From an uncultured bacterium (GTDB taxonomy: Bacteria; Bacteroidota; Bacteroidia; Bacteroidales; Bacteroidaceae), in assembly GCA_905215345.1 (NCBI GenBank), contig CAJMPR010000008.1:108174-172173 (forward strand): a stretch of DNA of 64,000 nucleotides, in the 5' to 3' direction. The translations under genes were made by a program, and so were the position numbers. Below, one piece after another: positions 35,001 through 45,394 of the stretch. Position 1 is the first letter of the stretch; every line of letters begins with the position of its first letter. The notes beneath the pieces are model-generated. The model saw only the letters and a list, made by a program, of their open reading frames with translations. It made no database searches and was not told the DNA's origin.

Positions 35001-36623
35001 TTATTTCCGTACACAACGAATAGAGAATCCAAAATAATAGCTCTTCACCCATGTTTGCATACTAAATGGATCATTCATCAGTCCAGGAGCGCCAGTTGCA
35101 AGAGGATATGCTTTTGGAGATTCTTTACCTCTATCCACTATAGGATCCGTTCCTTTCGTAGTACTCCACCAATAAGTTCTTGTTCCACTCTCTGTGTCTC
35201 CAGTTGTTTCACCCGCATAGCACCCTGCAGCAACCGCACTAAAACCTGTAACATTTGTACAAGTTCCCGAATTCCAAGTATCAGCAACTTCTGACCTGAA
35301 TTTTTTACCACTACTTGCAGTTGGTCCTACATACTTCACCAATTTTGTCCATTCAGCATCAGATGGTACAATCCAACCTTCGGGAGCCAAACCTTTATCG
35401 TCATACATCGTATATCCATTGTAATAAGCACCATTAGCCAAGAATGTTGCTTCATCAGAGTAAGGATAGCGATAAGCACCGTTCACTGCATTTATCCAAT
35501 CCGAACCATTCAATTTAGAAATAGCAGTTCCATCCAGATAATTTCTTGCTTTCAAATTTTCAGCCATCCAATATTGCGTACCAATCTTAGTTATTTTATA
35601 ACTCCATTTTGTATCACTTGGACGAGTATCCACCAACAATTCTGCCTCAACCGTCGCATCAAGAGAACTTTCCTCTATTTCTGCCATTAACGCCCCATCT
35701 TTCAAATAAATTGTAGCTAAAGCATCTGATAACGTACCTGCCGTATAAGCGCAAGTATTATCGGTTGAGTTCCAAACAATAGTTCCACCATTCTTTATAA
35801 CCAATCCTTTGGTTAAATCAGTCTTTCCATCAACGACCGGATATGCTACTACCATTTGTTCATCTACCGATGCATCTGGTGTAAGAATATATTCCTTACA
35901 GATTTCCGCAATCTTTTTACCATCATACATTACTTTCTGAACATAACTTTTACTAAAGTCAATAGGGATAGCTATTGCATAAATAGGCACTTCGCCTTTC
36001 TGAACTACTTCAAATGAAATCGGTGTTGCACCACCACTAAGTGTCACTGTAGTTTTGCGTTCTGCATCTTCTGCATAAGCAGTTGCAGATATTTTCAACT
36101 TATTACCATCCTTAGTCAAAGTACACCAGGTATCTGCATCCGGACGAGTAGCACTCCAATTAGCAGCATTCGTATTAATAGTTAGTTCAGCCAATGTACC
36201 GGCAGCATCAAGCTTTACCGGAGTATTGGCTTCTAACCCTTCAACGGTTAAATATACATTCGCCGCCGATTGTGTAACAGTCACCTTTTCTGTTTTAGCA
36301 TCAGCACCCGTACCCGCAACAACCGTTACTTCGGTGGTATTCGGGGTAAGCGCGGCATTAACTGTAGCACTAATAATCAGCTTATTATTTTCTTGTTTCA
36401 AGATACACCATTGAGCATTATCCGGACGTGAAGCAGTCCAAGATACCTGATTCGTTGTTACTTCAATAGTAGAAGCAGTTCCATCGGCAGGAATTGTAGC
36501 CGAATTAGTTGATAGTTTCAATGTAGGGGCCTCAGCCTTTGGATCGTCATCACTACTACAACCTACAAATGTCATTAACGCAAACATTGCGCCGCACAGA
36601 AATAAACCTTTTTTCATATTCAT
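35001..36623 (-). CDS. Surface lipoprotein with two BACON-type domains and a FISUMP-type domain
   Basis: A 540-residue lipoprotein, lipobox FVGC followed by SSDDDPK. Starts at 36623 or, two codons later, 36617. Two BACON-like modules (LKLSTNSATIPADGTASTIEV... and VEGLEANTPVKLDAAGTL...) each end in a VTQS/VVQKG strand. A middle segment of about 120 residues has no clear match. The C-terminal 190 residues look FISUMP-like (ITKIGTQYWMAENLKARNYLDG, APEGWIVPSDAEWTKL, YYFGFSIRCVRK). BACON domains are thought to bind carbohydrate or mucin. It is the largest of the three FISUMP proteins here and differs from them mainly in the N-terminal modules. Confidence 0.78.
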   Translation of the reverse strand: MNMKKGLFLCGAMFALMTFVGCSSDDDPKAEAPTLKLSTNSATIPADGTASTIEVTTNQVSWTASRPDNAQWCILKQENNKLIISATVNAALTPNTTEVTVVAGTGADAKTEKVTVTQSAANVYLTVEGLEANTPVKLDAAGTLAELTINTNAANWSATRPDADTWCTLTKDGNKLKISATAYAEDAERKTTVTLSGGATPISFEVVQKGEVPIYAIAIPIDFSKSYVQKVMYDGKKIAEICKEYILTPDASVDEQMVVAYPVVDGKTDLTKGLVIKNGGTIVWNSTDNTCAYTAGTLSDALATIYLKDGALMAEIEESSLDATVEAELLVDTRPSDTKWSYKITKIGTQYWMAENLKARNYLDGTAISKLNGSDWINAVNGAYRYPYSDEATFLANGAYYNGYTMYDDKGLAPEGWIVPSDAEWTKLVKYVGPTASSGKKFRSEVADTWNSGTCTNVTGFSAVAAGCYAGETTGDTESGTRTYWWSTTKGTDPIVDRGKESPKAYPLATGAPGLMNDPFSMQTWVKSYYFGFSIRCVRK

Positions 36624-36658
36624 ACTAGTTTTATTGTGGTTATTCGTTTATATTGGTT

Positions 36659-37696
36659 CTACTTATAAAGCAAACAACGTAGTAGAATCTCGTAATCATT
36701 GTAATATCTATCACCATTGAAAAGAGAGAAACTTAAGCCCGCAAATGTATTTGGCATACCGCCATTATCCTGGAAAGCCAGTCCCATGCCACCACTTTCC
36801 AAAAATACAGGAACGAGTCCGGCCGTATGATTTGAGTCCCAACTGGAACGCGCCCCCATATCCATAAGCCCAAAATGAATATCTAAAGGCGCACGGAGAG
36901 TTTTCAACTTCTGCCCCGCACTAACGGAGAACATATTATCCCGGTAAACAGCTTTGATGGCACAACCCGTTTCTCCTTCAATCAGCCCATCTATCATATA
37001 GATGCCGGAAGCATCCGGCCCTGAAATTACAACATGGGATAAGCCATAAGTTTGCTGGTCTAACAAAGAGATATATTGTCCTTTATAAGTACCTACTAAA
37101 TTCTCTGCATCATATTGCATAACGGCATAAGTATAAAAACGCCCGCCACAAGTCACCTTAACAACACTGCCTCGCATAGAACCTGTTGTATTCTTTTTCA
37201 CAATAAAAGAAACACCTCTACCATCTTCCGCCGGTATATAAGACAACCAGCTTTTATCTGCCTCGGCAATCGTTACTTCACAAGGGAAAGAACCGTAAAA
37301 CTCAACCGGCAATGAAGCACCTTCATTAGCGACACGCTGCACTTGTTCCATCTCATTATAGATAAAGACGGCACCTTCCTGTACAAGTGTCAGTTCTTGG
37401 TTTTCTACACCGTCAGAGAAAATAATCTGTGTAGACCGTCCCGGAAAACCTTTATTAGCTTCTACAGAGAACTTAACCAGAGTTTCCATCTGTTCCGTAA
37501 CCTTACACCACTCTGCACCGACCTTAACCTCAACAGGTAATGCCGACCGGAATTCAACACTCGCCTCGCCTCCGGCAGCTTTCACATTTACATCCGCTTT
37601 TACAATTTTCAAAGCAGATGGTACGTTCTCGTCGCTACTACATCCGACCATAAGGATACAGCAGGTTATCAAGAATATATTTATTACTTTTTTCAT
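36659..37696 (-). CDS. BACON-domain surface lipoprotein
   Basis: A 345-residue lipoprotein from the methionine at 37696, which starts MKKVINIFLITCCILMVGCSS; a longer frame exists but its extra residues precede the signal peptide and overlap the upstream gene. The acidic SSDEN run follows the cysteine. Two BACON-like modules follow (VNVKAAGGEASVEFRS...LTLVQEG and RVANEGASLPVEFYGS...YAVMQYD). The C-terminal 150 residues (GTYKGQYISLLDQQTYGLSHVVI...) form a beta-rich part of unknown type. Probably a surface binding protein of the same system as its neighbours. Confidence 0.75.
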   Translation of the reverse strand: MKKVINIFLITCCILMVGCSSDENVPSALKIVKADVNVKAAGGEASVEFRSALPVEVKVGAEWCKVTEQMETLVKFSVEANKGFPGRSTQIIFSDGVENQELTLVQEGAVFIYNEMEQVQRVANEGASLPVEFYGSFPCEVTIAEADKSWLSYIPAEDGRGVSFIVKKNTTGSMRGSVVKVTCGGRFYTYAVMQYDAENLVGTYKGQYISLLDQQTYGLSHVVISGPDASGIYMIDGLIEGETGCAIKAVYRDNMFSVSAGQKLKTLRAPLDIHFGLMDMGARSSWDSNHTAGLVPVFLESGGMGLAFQDNGGMPNTFAGLSFSLFNGDRYYNDYEILLRCLLYK

Positions 37697-37715
37697 AATC
37701 AGACTATTCTTCGTA

Positions 37716-39086
37716 TTAATACTTTTCCATTTGTATTGAATCGTACCAAGTAACCAAGCCCAAATAAGAACTTGAAGAAAAGTTCTCATTATCATAGGCT
37801 GTAAATATCAGAGAAGTAGCCGCCTCTCCTATCAATGAAGAAAATACATTGCCATACTCTACGAATGAAAGAGACAAATCATCACCCGAACCCTCGGTTA
37901 CTCCGATTAATCCAGTCTCCATTCCTGTGAAAGAAGCCAGATTCCCAAGATCAAGCCCAGAATGAGCGGGAAGGAAGCCTTGTGCAAAACCAATGATTAA
38001 AGCGCCCGGATATCCCATGACTGTAACTTTCTGGGGTTTGATAATCAATTTTCCAGTTGCCTTATCATAAGTCACAATTATATTTGATGCATCTGCTTCT
38101 AATGTACTCCCTGCTAAGATGAAGCTTTCGCCTTCACTTTTTTGCTGAAGTTCAACAACTGTATATCCCGGAGCAAATTCTACCTTATCTTCTTCTTCAT
38201 TATATCTGACATATTCTTTATAAAACATAGTATAGAATCCCAGATAATCTTCATAAGGAATATAATCCTTAGGATAAACAGCTTTCAAAACAACATCTGT
38301 AGAGCCTTCATCGGAACAGGTAAATGTCATATCCGACTTATTCCAAACGAAGTTTTTTACGGTCTTTCCCTGAAAAGTAATCTCATCCTTAAAGCGGAAA
38401 CCATTCGGAGTATATACAAAAGGAGTATCACCGATTGACTGCCCATCAACAGTTAATGACAAGAGGTGAGAAGTACGGATAGCATCACCAGCCTTTTGTC
38501 CGCCAATCATCAAAGAATAGTTTTTCAAAAAGGCTTCTTTTTCGATTGCATTCAATTGGCTAATGTATTCTTTCCAGTTCACTCCTTGCGTAAATGGAGT
38601 CATCACCATGGTATTATGGTATCTGCGACCTTTGAGAAGAACCTTATTTTCTTCCTGCCCCATGTATACAAATTCATAATCACCTTCCAAATTGGTGTTC
38701 ATATCCATAACCGGTTCTGAAAAACAATGAATCAACTCGTTGAAACTATCAAAAGTCAAAACCGTGCTTTCTTCCGAATTGACTTTATAAAGCGAGGTAA
38801 TTTCCTTTCCTGATAGGGTTTTACTAGAACCTATTTCAGACATCACCGTGACATTTTTACCATCAAAACGGCACAACAGTGTAATACCTCCCATGGAATA
38901 ATCCGTTCCCGGATAATATTCCAATTTCCAACCATTAGGGACATTGACCAATAATTCTTGTAACTCCGCCACATTCTCCGATGCACGGTTTGCAGAAGAC
39001 TTATCAAAAAGATCGTCTTCTTGAAAAAGACATGATTGCAGTCCCAAGCAAGTAAGAGCTAATAATATGTATTTAGTAATCTTCAT
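37716..39086 (-). CDS. DUF4302-type lipoprotein
   Basis: A 456-residue lipoprotein (lipobox LQSC, then LFQEDDLFD). The N-terminal phrase NVAELQELLVNVPNGWKLEYYPG is typical of proteins annotated DUF4302 (from memory). Such genes recur next to the zinc metallopeptidase family found immediately upstream, with SusC/SusD. No enzyme motif is seen. It may bind or present a substrate to the peptidase. The gap to the metallopeptidase gene is 13 bp, so the two are almost certainly co-translated. Confidence 0.78.
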   Translation of the reverse strand: MKITKYILLALTCLGLQSCLFQEDDLFDKSSANRASENVAELQELLVNVPNGWKLEYYPGTDYSMGGITLLCRFDGKNVTVMSEIGSSKTLSGKEITSLYKVNSEESTVLTFDSFNELIHCFSEPVMDMNTNLEGDYEFVYMGQEENKVLLKGRRYHNTMVMTPFTQGVNWKEYISQLNAIEKEAFLKNYSLMIGGQKAGDAIRTSHLLSLTVDGQSIGDTPFVYTPNGFRFKDEITFQGKTVKNFVWNKSDMTFTCSDEGSTDVVLKAVYPKDYIPYEDYLGFYTMFYKEYVRYNEEEDKVEFAPGYTVVELQQKSEGESFILAGSTLEADASNIIVTYDKATGKLIIKPQKVTVMGYPGALIIGFAQGFLPAHSGLDLGNLASFTGMETGLIGVTEGSGDDLSLSFVEYGNVFSSLIGEAATSLIFTAYDNENFSSSSYLGLVTWYDSIQMEKY

Positions 39087-39099
39087 AATCTTCTTCTTT

Positions 39100-40032
39100 C
39101 TATTTGATTACACTTAAATCAAGTTCACCATTAGCTATTTCATTCTGACGGCGAAGTACTATCATACGCAATTGATCCAAATCTATTCCCCAAGTTTGTA
39201 ACATGTAATCATAGACAATATCAAACTTACGCTCTATAAGATCTCTTCCTGTTACACCGGCATTAGCAAGCATATTATTCCAGTAGGTCTCCGTATTAAC
39301 AACATACATAGCGATATTTTCAACAAAATCCTCACGTGGTTCGCTCATAGCATAAGCTGTAACGAATCCCTCTTTCCAAGCATCCTTATTAGAACGCGAG
39401 GAAGTTACTCCCGTTATCGGGTCTGTTTTCAAATACCAATCGGAGCCTACGTATGCATTTTCCGTAATTCGTTCGTAAGAGGGATCGAAATTCTTCGTTT
39501 GGTGCAGAATATGAGCAAACTCATGATGCATCGTTTGAAAATAGTACTCATTCAACATGTCAATATCAATATTCTCAGTATCAATATCATTCACGTTATA
39601 CAGTGTTATCTTCATACCTCCTTCTGCCGTGCCAACGACCATCGTACCATTATCTTCATAAGCAGGAGAACCTACAAAATGTAATATCTTAGGGACATAA
39701 TGCCTGAGAAAATTGGGGTTTCCTGTTGCCTCATCATAAGCTTCCAACCATACATGTTTGATGATTTTTGCCAATACCACTGACTTTTCATAAGTAGCAG
39801 GAACCAACACGTGTGTCATATCACTCTCCTTATCTTCCATTCGATATTTCAACAGAACATTATAAGGATTGGTATAATTACTCGTAACCCATTGGTCGAA
39901 GGCACTTTGTTCCGTTTCGGTATCTCCTGTAAAAATGCTATTCCCGTAATCAATACCAGTATCTTGATTACATGAGGCTGACGACAAAGAAATGATAAGT
40001 GCCAATAAACTATATACAATATATCTTTTCAT
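39100..40032 (-). CDS. Putative surface zinc metallopeptidase lipoprotein (Mx1-like)
   Basis: A 310-residue lipoprotein (ASC near residue 21, then NQDTGID). The zinc motif is HEFAH at residues 170-174 within FQTMHHEFAHILHQTKNFD; the Glu is the expected catalytic base. The rest fits the family annotated as putative zinc-binding metallopeptidase (Peptidase_Mx1, from memory), which is regularly coupled to SusD/SusC and DUF4302 genes. It is the only enzyme visible in this ten-gene locus, so the nutrient is probably a protein, peptide or glycoprotein. The third zinc ligand is not obvious from sequence. Confidence 0.83.
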   Translation of the reverse strand: MKRYIVYSLLALIISLSSASCNQDTGIDYGNSIFTGDTETEQSAFDQWVTSNYTNPYNVLLKYRMEDKESDMTHVLVPATYEKSVVLAKIIKHVWLEAYDEATGNPNFLRHYVPKILHFVGSPAYEDNGTMVVGTAEGGMKITLYNVNDIDTENIDIDMLNEYYFQTMHHEFAHILHQTKNFDPSYERITENAYVGSDWYLKTDPITGVTSSRSNKDAWKEGFVTAYAMSEPREDFVENIAMYVVNTETYWNNMLANAGVTGRDLIERKFDIVYDYMLQTWGIDLDQLRMIVLRRQNEIANGELDLSVIK

Positions 40033-40047
40033 ATCTTCCTATTTATT

Positions 40048-41625
40048 TTAGTCATTTCTTGGATTAGGTTTCATTCCCGCCGTTATTACATTGGAAGGCA
40101 ACTGAACAGCACGGCGCGGGTCGTCTACTCCCATGGTATCCGTAATTCGTACTAATGTACTGCCTTCGAAGTAGCGACGATAGATAACGATTCCATAACG
40201 TTTTACATCTTGCCAACGCATTCCCTCTTCCAATGTAAGGATGCGACGTGCATGCAGGATACAATGAATCAGATTCTCCTGCATCCCTTTTTCCACCGTA
40301 AAAGCGGGATTCAATTCTTTCTTAACGGAAGGTTTATCCGTATTTACCGGATTATAGTAATCTAACGCTGCATAGAAAGTATTGATAACTTCCTTTGTGA
40401 GCGTAACCGTATTCTTTGTAAATGCTTTCTGCCAAGTATCGATATCCGCAGCGGCTTTATCATATTGCTTCAATAAAGCATACGCTTCAGCACGACAAAG
40501 CAGCGTTTCATCAGTAGTGAAGGCAGGCAACATCATGTGACCGATGTAGCTATCTCCTGAGGAAGAATATTCCTGATACAGGGCCAAACGACGGAAACCG
40601 TTTTTAATAGATCCTCCCGGTGCAAAAGGTTCTTGCCAATAATTAGTCTGCGCTCCCCACGGTCCGGTGGACTTACAGGTCTCGGCAGCAGTTATATCAT
40701 TACTACAATACTTTTCACAAGGAGCATATCCGGGATCGGCAACCAACGGCCAGTAAGAATCTGCCGAAATCAACAGGAGATTTGCCTGATTATCTGCATT
40801 TACATATTCGTTAGGCTGTACCGAACGATTGGAAGAAAGCATTCCAAGTGCTTTCCAGTTGCGCAAACTCTCAGCGGCTTTATTACTCAATACCCGGTCA
40901 GCATAGGTTATTACTTTCTCACAATTGGAGAAGTCAGGCTGCATATAATAAAGATAAAAACGGGCAGCAAATGCATAAGCAGCCTTCTTGTTGAAATGGT
41001 ATTTCACTTTGGCATAAACGTTATCATCTATAAGTGGAAGCCCTTCTTCTATATCCGCAGCAATTTTTTGATAAGTTCCGGCAAGTGTTCCCCGGTCATA
41101 ACTCGGATTTACCGTGGTTTCCAATTTATCCATATAAGGAATACCCAAATCCGACTCGGCTTGAGTGGAAGTATAGGCCTTACAGAAAATGGTTGCGAGC
41201 AGGAAATGACTGTATGCACGGCAGAGTAACGCTTCGCCTTTTTGTGGCTGTAAACTCTCCGGGGTTCCCATCCGCTCAATGGCTTGCAACGCCTGATTCG
41301 CGGATGCTATTGCATTATAGCAGTCAATCCACAATGCATGAGGCGAGTCCTGATCTTCTTCTGTTGTTTGTTGCCAATGATACATGTGTTCATTCAAGCG
41401 AAAAAGATAGGTGTACAAGTTACTGTTTTCATCAATATTATCACTGTGCAATTCACCTATCTCACAACTGGTAGTTGTAGGATAAGCAGAGACCAGGATT
41501 CTGGTTATGCTCTCTTCGGTAGTCAGTTCCGTACGATTATCCGGCAACTCATCCAGAAAATCAGAACATGAAGCAAATAAAGCTGTTGCACAAAATGCGG
41601 CTATGTATACAAATTTATGTTTCAT
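40048..41625 (-). CDS. SusD-like lipoprotein (metallopeptidase locus)
   Basis: A 525-residue lipoprotein from the methionine at 41625 (MKHKFVYIAAFCATALFASC); the frame is open six codons further up. SusD/RagB features are FLDELPDNRTEL, KGEALLCRAYSHFLLATIFCKAY, LLCRAEAYALLKQYDKA and a C-terminal HARRILTLEEGMRWQDVKRYG. It is the lid partner of the SusC-like protein encoded 20 bp upstream. In view of the neighbouring peptidase it may bind peptides, as RagB of Porphyromonas does, rather than glycans. That is inference from context. Confidence 0.93.
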   Translation of the reverse strand: MKHKFVYIAAFCATALFASCSDFLDELPDNRTELTTEESITRILVSAYPTTTSCEIGELHSDNIDENSNLYTYLFRLNEHMYHWQQTTEEDQDSPHALWIDCYNAIASANQALQAIERMGTPESLQPQKGEALLCRAYSHFLLATIFCKAYTSTQAESDLGIPYMDKLETTVNPSYDRGTLAGTYQKIAADIEEGLPLIDDNVYAKVKYHFNKKAAYAFAARFYLYYMQPDFSNCEKVITYADRVLSNKAAESLRNWKALGMLSSNRSVQPNEYVNADNQANLLLISADSYWPLVADPGYAPCEKYCSNDITAAETCKSTGPWGAQTNYWQEPFAPGGSIKNGFRRLALYQEYSSSGDSYIGHMMLPAFTTDETLLCRAEAYALLKQYDKAAADIDTWQKAFTKNTVTLTKEVINTFYAALDYYNPVNTDKPSVKKELNPAFTVEKGMQENLIHCILHARRILTLEEGMRWQDVKRYGIVIYRRYFEGSTLVRITDTMGVDDPRRAVQLPSNVITAGMKPNPRND

Positions 41626-41645
41626 TTTTTCTATCTTTATCATGT

Positions 41646-44600
41646 TTAAAAACCAACCCTAAGTGTCAATGTAAACTGACGCGGCACCGGAGCCGCAACA
41701 CCACCAGTATTGAAAAATTCAGGGTCCTGTCCATTTAATTTCTTATCCGCATAAATCAAGAAAAGATTAGTCGCTTGCAACTTCAATGACAGATTGGATA
41801 TCTTAGCAGGCGCCAACCAAGTTTTCGGAAATTCATAGGCAAGAGATATTTCTTTCATACGAATAAAATCACCTTTAGCGATACGCTCCGTAGAATAGTT
41901 ATAAGCATTGTAGGCATATACCAAATCTTGATTGTCAACATACTGACGTTTGGAAATAATAGCAGGAACACCGGTGCGCAACTCATCTCCCGCTACCGTC
42001 CAACGGTTTTTAAACTCACGAGGCATAGATGACAAATCTGAATACTTATAACTGAAACAAGGATTCATGCGAACTACGTTGCCAAATGAGTATGTCATAA
42101 AAACATTCAATTTAAAGCCTTTATATGTGAATATATTACCCATACTACCCGTTATCGTCGGATCTGTAGGACCTTCGTACTTCAAATACTCCAAGTTTTC
42201 ACGAGTCTGAAAATCAATATCTCCACTTGTTACTTTACCATTAATCAAATACTGGGGAATACCGTTGCCATCCAATCCGGCAAAAGGAATAGAAAACAAG
42301 CCACGTACAGGATAGCCTTGCATAGCAAAACCATTGCCGGACACAAGTTCCATCATACTGGCACGCGATTTTAAATCTGTTACCTCATTCTTTGCATAGG
42401 AAAAGATAAAGTCCGTATTCCATGAAAATGTTTTTGTCTTCAAATTCTTGGTTGAAAGCGTAAGTTCCACACCGTGTGATTTCATAGAAGCAATATTGGC
42501 ATACTTATAAATAGTTCCACCCACACCTTGTGTAGCAATAATGCCTATCAGGTCGTAATTATTGCGTTTATACCAATCAACCGCAAAATTGATACGGTTA
42601 TTCAGAAATCCCATATCTGCTCCGATATTCAACTCATGTTTCTTCTCATAAGTCAACTCACTATTTTCAGGGTCGGCAACATAAAGTCCGGTTTCCTGAC
42701 CATTCGTAAAAGGACGGTAAGGAGAATAACTTTTGATGATGGCTTGGGAGTTAGTCACATATTCCGGACCGCGGTCAGCTGTTAATGAATAAGAAGCCTT
42801 AAACGTTAAATGCGACAATACTTTTGAGAAAATATCATCAAAGAACTTCTCTTCATGTACATTCCATGCACCGGACAAGTTCCAGGTTGGCAACCAACGT
42901 GCAGACCGGCTTCGTCCCATACGGTTGGTTCCTTCATAACGAAAAGTACCGTTCAAGGTATAGCGTCCGTCATATGAATAAGCCAAGTTAGTGAATCCGG
43001 CTATACTACGGGTTGTAGAATGGTTCAGACCGTAATAAGGAGTTCCTGCTTCAATGCCTTTCTTGAAATATTCATAAACATAATAAGGTATCTCTCCCAT
43101 TGTATATTGCATACCCCAACCATGAAAATAGTTCTGAGAACGTTCCAGATTATTAACTTCAAGACCTGCAAAGAGATTAGTCATATGTTTTTCCTTAAAC
43201 AGATGGTTCCATGATAATGTACCACGAAAATCCACACCAAACATGCGGTAATCTTTTCGTTGATAAATACCTCCTTCCGGTAAAACCGTTATCGGCAATG
43301 CATACGGATTATCCGGATCCGTATAAAGCAGGTTATTATTATCACGGATAGTAGCGTCATCCATTCCTGTGCGATAAGCAGTGGCCTGATTGGATGCATC
43401 CTTAATATTATGCTCTTGCGAGGAAGCCTGATATTTTACTGATCCTAAAGCACTGACTTCTAATCCGGGGATAATCTTCCAACGCATTTCTCCCTGAAAC
43501 TTCACATCAACCACATTCAAATCTATGTAGTTATTATCCAATTCGCGCAAGATGTTGAAGGGAGCATAGTTTGCCGTGTAATCAACCGAAGGATCCAATG
43601 CACGAGAAGTATTCAAGGCATAAGAATACGGATTAATGTCAAATTGACGGGTTACCTCTCCACTTGCAGCGTTAATCTCCGAACTCAGTGTTCCCGGAGC
43701 TTTTTGTTTACGATAAGAAGCATTAGCTATCAGATTAACCGATAAATCTTTATATATATTGTATGTTGTGTTTAAATTTGCTGTATAACGCTTTACCTCA
43801 CTTTGTTTATACCAACCGGGATCGGACATAGCACTTAATGAAGCATAGTAAGAAGATTTTTCAGAGCCGGAAGTAATACTAACCGAATGATTTTGAATAA
43901 TATTATTGGAGAACAACGCATCAAACCAATCTGTATTTCTCATTTCGGCCTGACTTAAATATGCATTGCGTGCCTCCGTTGTGTTAGCAAGGCCGAATTG
44001 CCCGGTAGTTTCATTATATTGATTAATTAACTGGTACATTTTTCCATAAACGCCACTATCTTTGGCACGATAAGTATCACTATTATTCAACCAGCCCTTT
44101 TGTTCCAGTTCTTTGTAAATACCCATCTGTTCCTGAGAATTCATAATGTTGAATTCTTTATAACTGGGAATCATACGAGTAGTAAACTCCCCTGTATAAC
44201 TGATTTTATGTACACCGGCGGCTCCTTTTTTGGTAGTAACGACAATCACACCAGCCATAGCTCGTGCACCGTAAATAGAAGTGGCCGATCCATCCTTCAA
44301 TATTTGAAAACTCTCAATGTCATCCGGATTCAGACCGGCAATGGCAGAACTAATCAGGGTTTCGGCATCACCTGAAGACAAATCATCAGCACCAACCTCA
44401 ATAGCGTCTTCCATAATAACTCCATCGACTACCCACAACGGTTTGGAACTGCCATAAATAGAAGTAGCACCGCGTACACGGATTTTAGGCGCCGTACCGA
44501 AAGTACCGGATACGTTTTGCACAGAAACACCAGCCGAACGCCCTTCCAAACCACGGCTGATATCCGCCATACCATCCATCTTTATATTTTCAGCTTTCAG

Positions 44601-45236
44601 TTGGTCGGTAGCACCCGTAAACATGCGTTTATCCATACGTTGCATACCGGTTACAACGACCTCTGATAAAGTCTGCACATCTGATTGTAATGAAACTTTC
44701 ATTGTTGGAGAGGGAGAAAGCAGTTGGGGTAACATACCAACATACGAGAACTCCAATTGAGAACGGCTGGACACATTGGGTATCATAAACTTACCATCCA
44801 TATCTGTCAAGACACCGGTAGAAGTACCCTTCACCATAACGGTAGCTCCGATAAGAGGCTCACCATCATCGGCCGAAACCACAACACCATTCACGGCATA
44901 CACTTTTGCCTGTTTAGAAGGCCCTTTAGTTGTAATAGTGATGAATTCTTTATCAATATTATACTCCAGCTTTTTACCTGACAACACAATATCCAAGGCT
45001 TCCCGAATATTTTTATCCTTGATCATACCACTATACGTATATGGCTTCACATCATCATACGTAAAAAGAATCTTATAACCCGAGATTGTACTTAGTTGCT
45101 TAAAAACAGAAGATAACTGTTCATTCTTAAATTCTACCGTAAGCTTCTTTTCACTTACTTGGGCCTCAGCACGGAACGGAAGCCAAAACAGGAAAAAGAA
45201 AAGCGGAAATAATAAATACCTTTTTCTTCTCATCAT
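41646..45236 (-). CDS. SusC-like TonB-dependent transducer with STN domain (metallopeptidase locus)
   Basis: A 1196-residue outer-membrane protein. After the signal peptide comes an STN/secretin-like domain (LTVEFKNEQLSSVFKQLSTISGYKILF..., about 30-105) that contacts the anti-sigma FecR, a carboxypeptidase-regulatory-like domain (VNGVVVSADDGEPLIGATV), the TonB region (LSEVVVTGMQRMD), plug (IRVRGATSIYGSSKPLWVVDGV, FQILKDGSATSIYGARAMAGV) and the barrel ending FTLTLRVGF. Import of the ligand would signal through FecR to the ECF sigma encoded upstream. A 158-bp gap with no strong hairpin separates it from fecR. Confidence 0.94.
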   Translation of the reverse strand: MMRRKRYLLFPLFFFLFWLPFRAEAQVSEKKLTVEFKNEQLSSVFKQLSTISGYKILFTYDDVKPYTYSGMIKDKNIREALDIVLSGKKLEYNIDKEFITITTKGPSKQAKVYAVNGVVVSADDGEPLIGATVMVKGTSTGVLTDMDGKFMIPNVSSRSQLEFSYVGMLPQLLSPSPTMKVSLQSDVQTLSEVVVTGMQRMDKRMFTGATDQLKAENIKMDGMADISRGLEGRSAGVSVQNVSGTFGTAPKIRVRGATSIYGSSKPLWVVDGVIMEDAIEVGADDLSSGDAETLISSAIAGLNPDDIESFQILKDGSATSIYGARAMAGVIVVTTKKGAAGVHKISYTGEFTTRMIPSYKEFNIMNSQEQMGIYKELEQKGWLNNSDTYRAKDSGVYGKMYQLINQYNETTGQFGLANTTEARNAYLSQAEMRNTDWFDALFSNNIIQNHSVSITSGSEKSSYYASLSAMSDPGWYKQSEVKRYTANLNTTYNIYKDLSVNLIANASYRKQKAPGTLSSEINAASGEVTRQFDINPYSYALNTSRALDPSVDYTANYAPFNILRELDNNYIDLNVVDVKFQGEMRWKIIPGLEVSALGSVKYQASSQEHNIKDASNQATAYRTGMDDATIRDNNNLLYTDPDNPYALPITVLPEGGIYQRKDYRMFGVDFRGTLSWNHLFKEKHMTNLFAGLEVNNLERSQNYFHGWGMQYTMGEIPYYVYEYFKKGIEAGTPYYGLNHSTTRSIAGFTNLAYSYDGRYTLNGTFRYEGTNRMGRSRSARWLPTWNLSGAWNVHEEKFFDDIFSKVLSHLTFKASYSLTADRGPEYVTNSQAIIKSYSPYRPFTNGQETGLYVADPENSELTYEKKHELNIGADMGFLNNRINFAVDWYKRNNYDLIGIIATQGVGGTIYKYANIASMKSHGVELTLSTKNLKTKTFSWNTDFIFSYAKNEVTDLKSRASMMELVSGNGFAMQGYPVRGLFSIPFAGLDGNGIPQYLINGKVTSGDIDFQTRENLEYLKYEGPTDPTITGSMGNIFTYKGFKLNVFMTYSFGNVVRMNPCFSYKYSDLSSMPREFKNRWTVAGDELRTGVPAIISKRQYVDNQDLVYAYNAYNYSTERIAKGDFIRMKEISLAYEFPKTWLAPAKISNLSLKLQATNLFLIYADKKLNGQDPEFFNTGGVAAPVPRQFTLTLRVGF

Positions 45237-45394
45237 ACGTTTATTTTTAATAATATTAGCGAAGCTTCATATATTAATAGTGCGTACAATTTGAAAAAGA
45301 AGACACCTCTTTTCCTTATTTTTTTTGAATCATGAAACTTTTTCTCTAAAAAGAATCTACAATATGGAAGAATTTACATAAAATATGCATTCAT

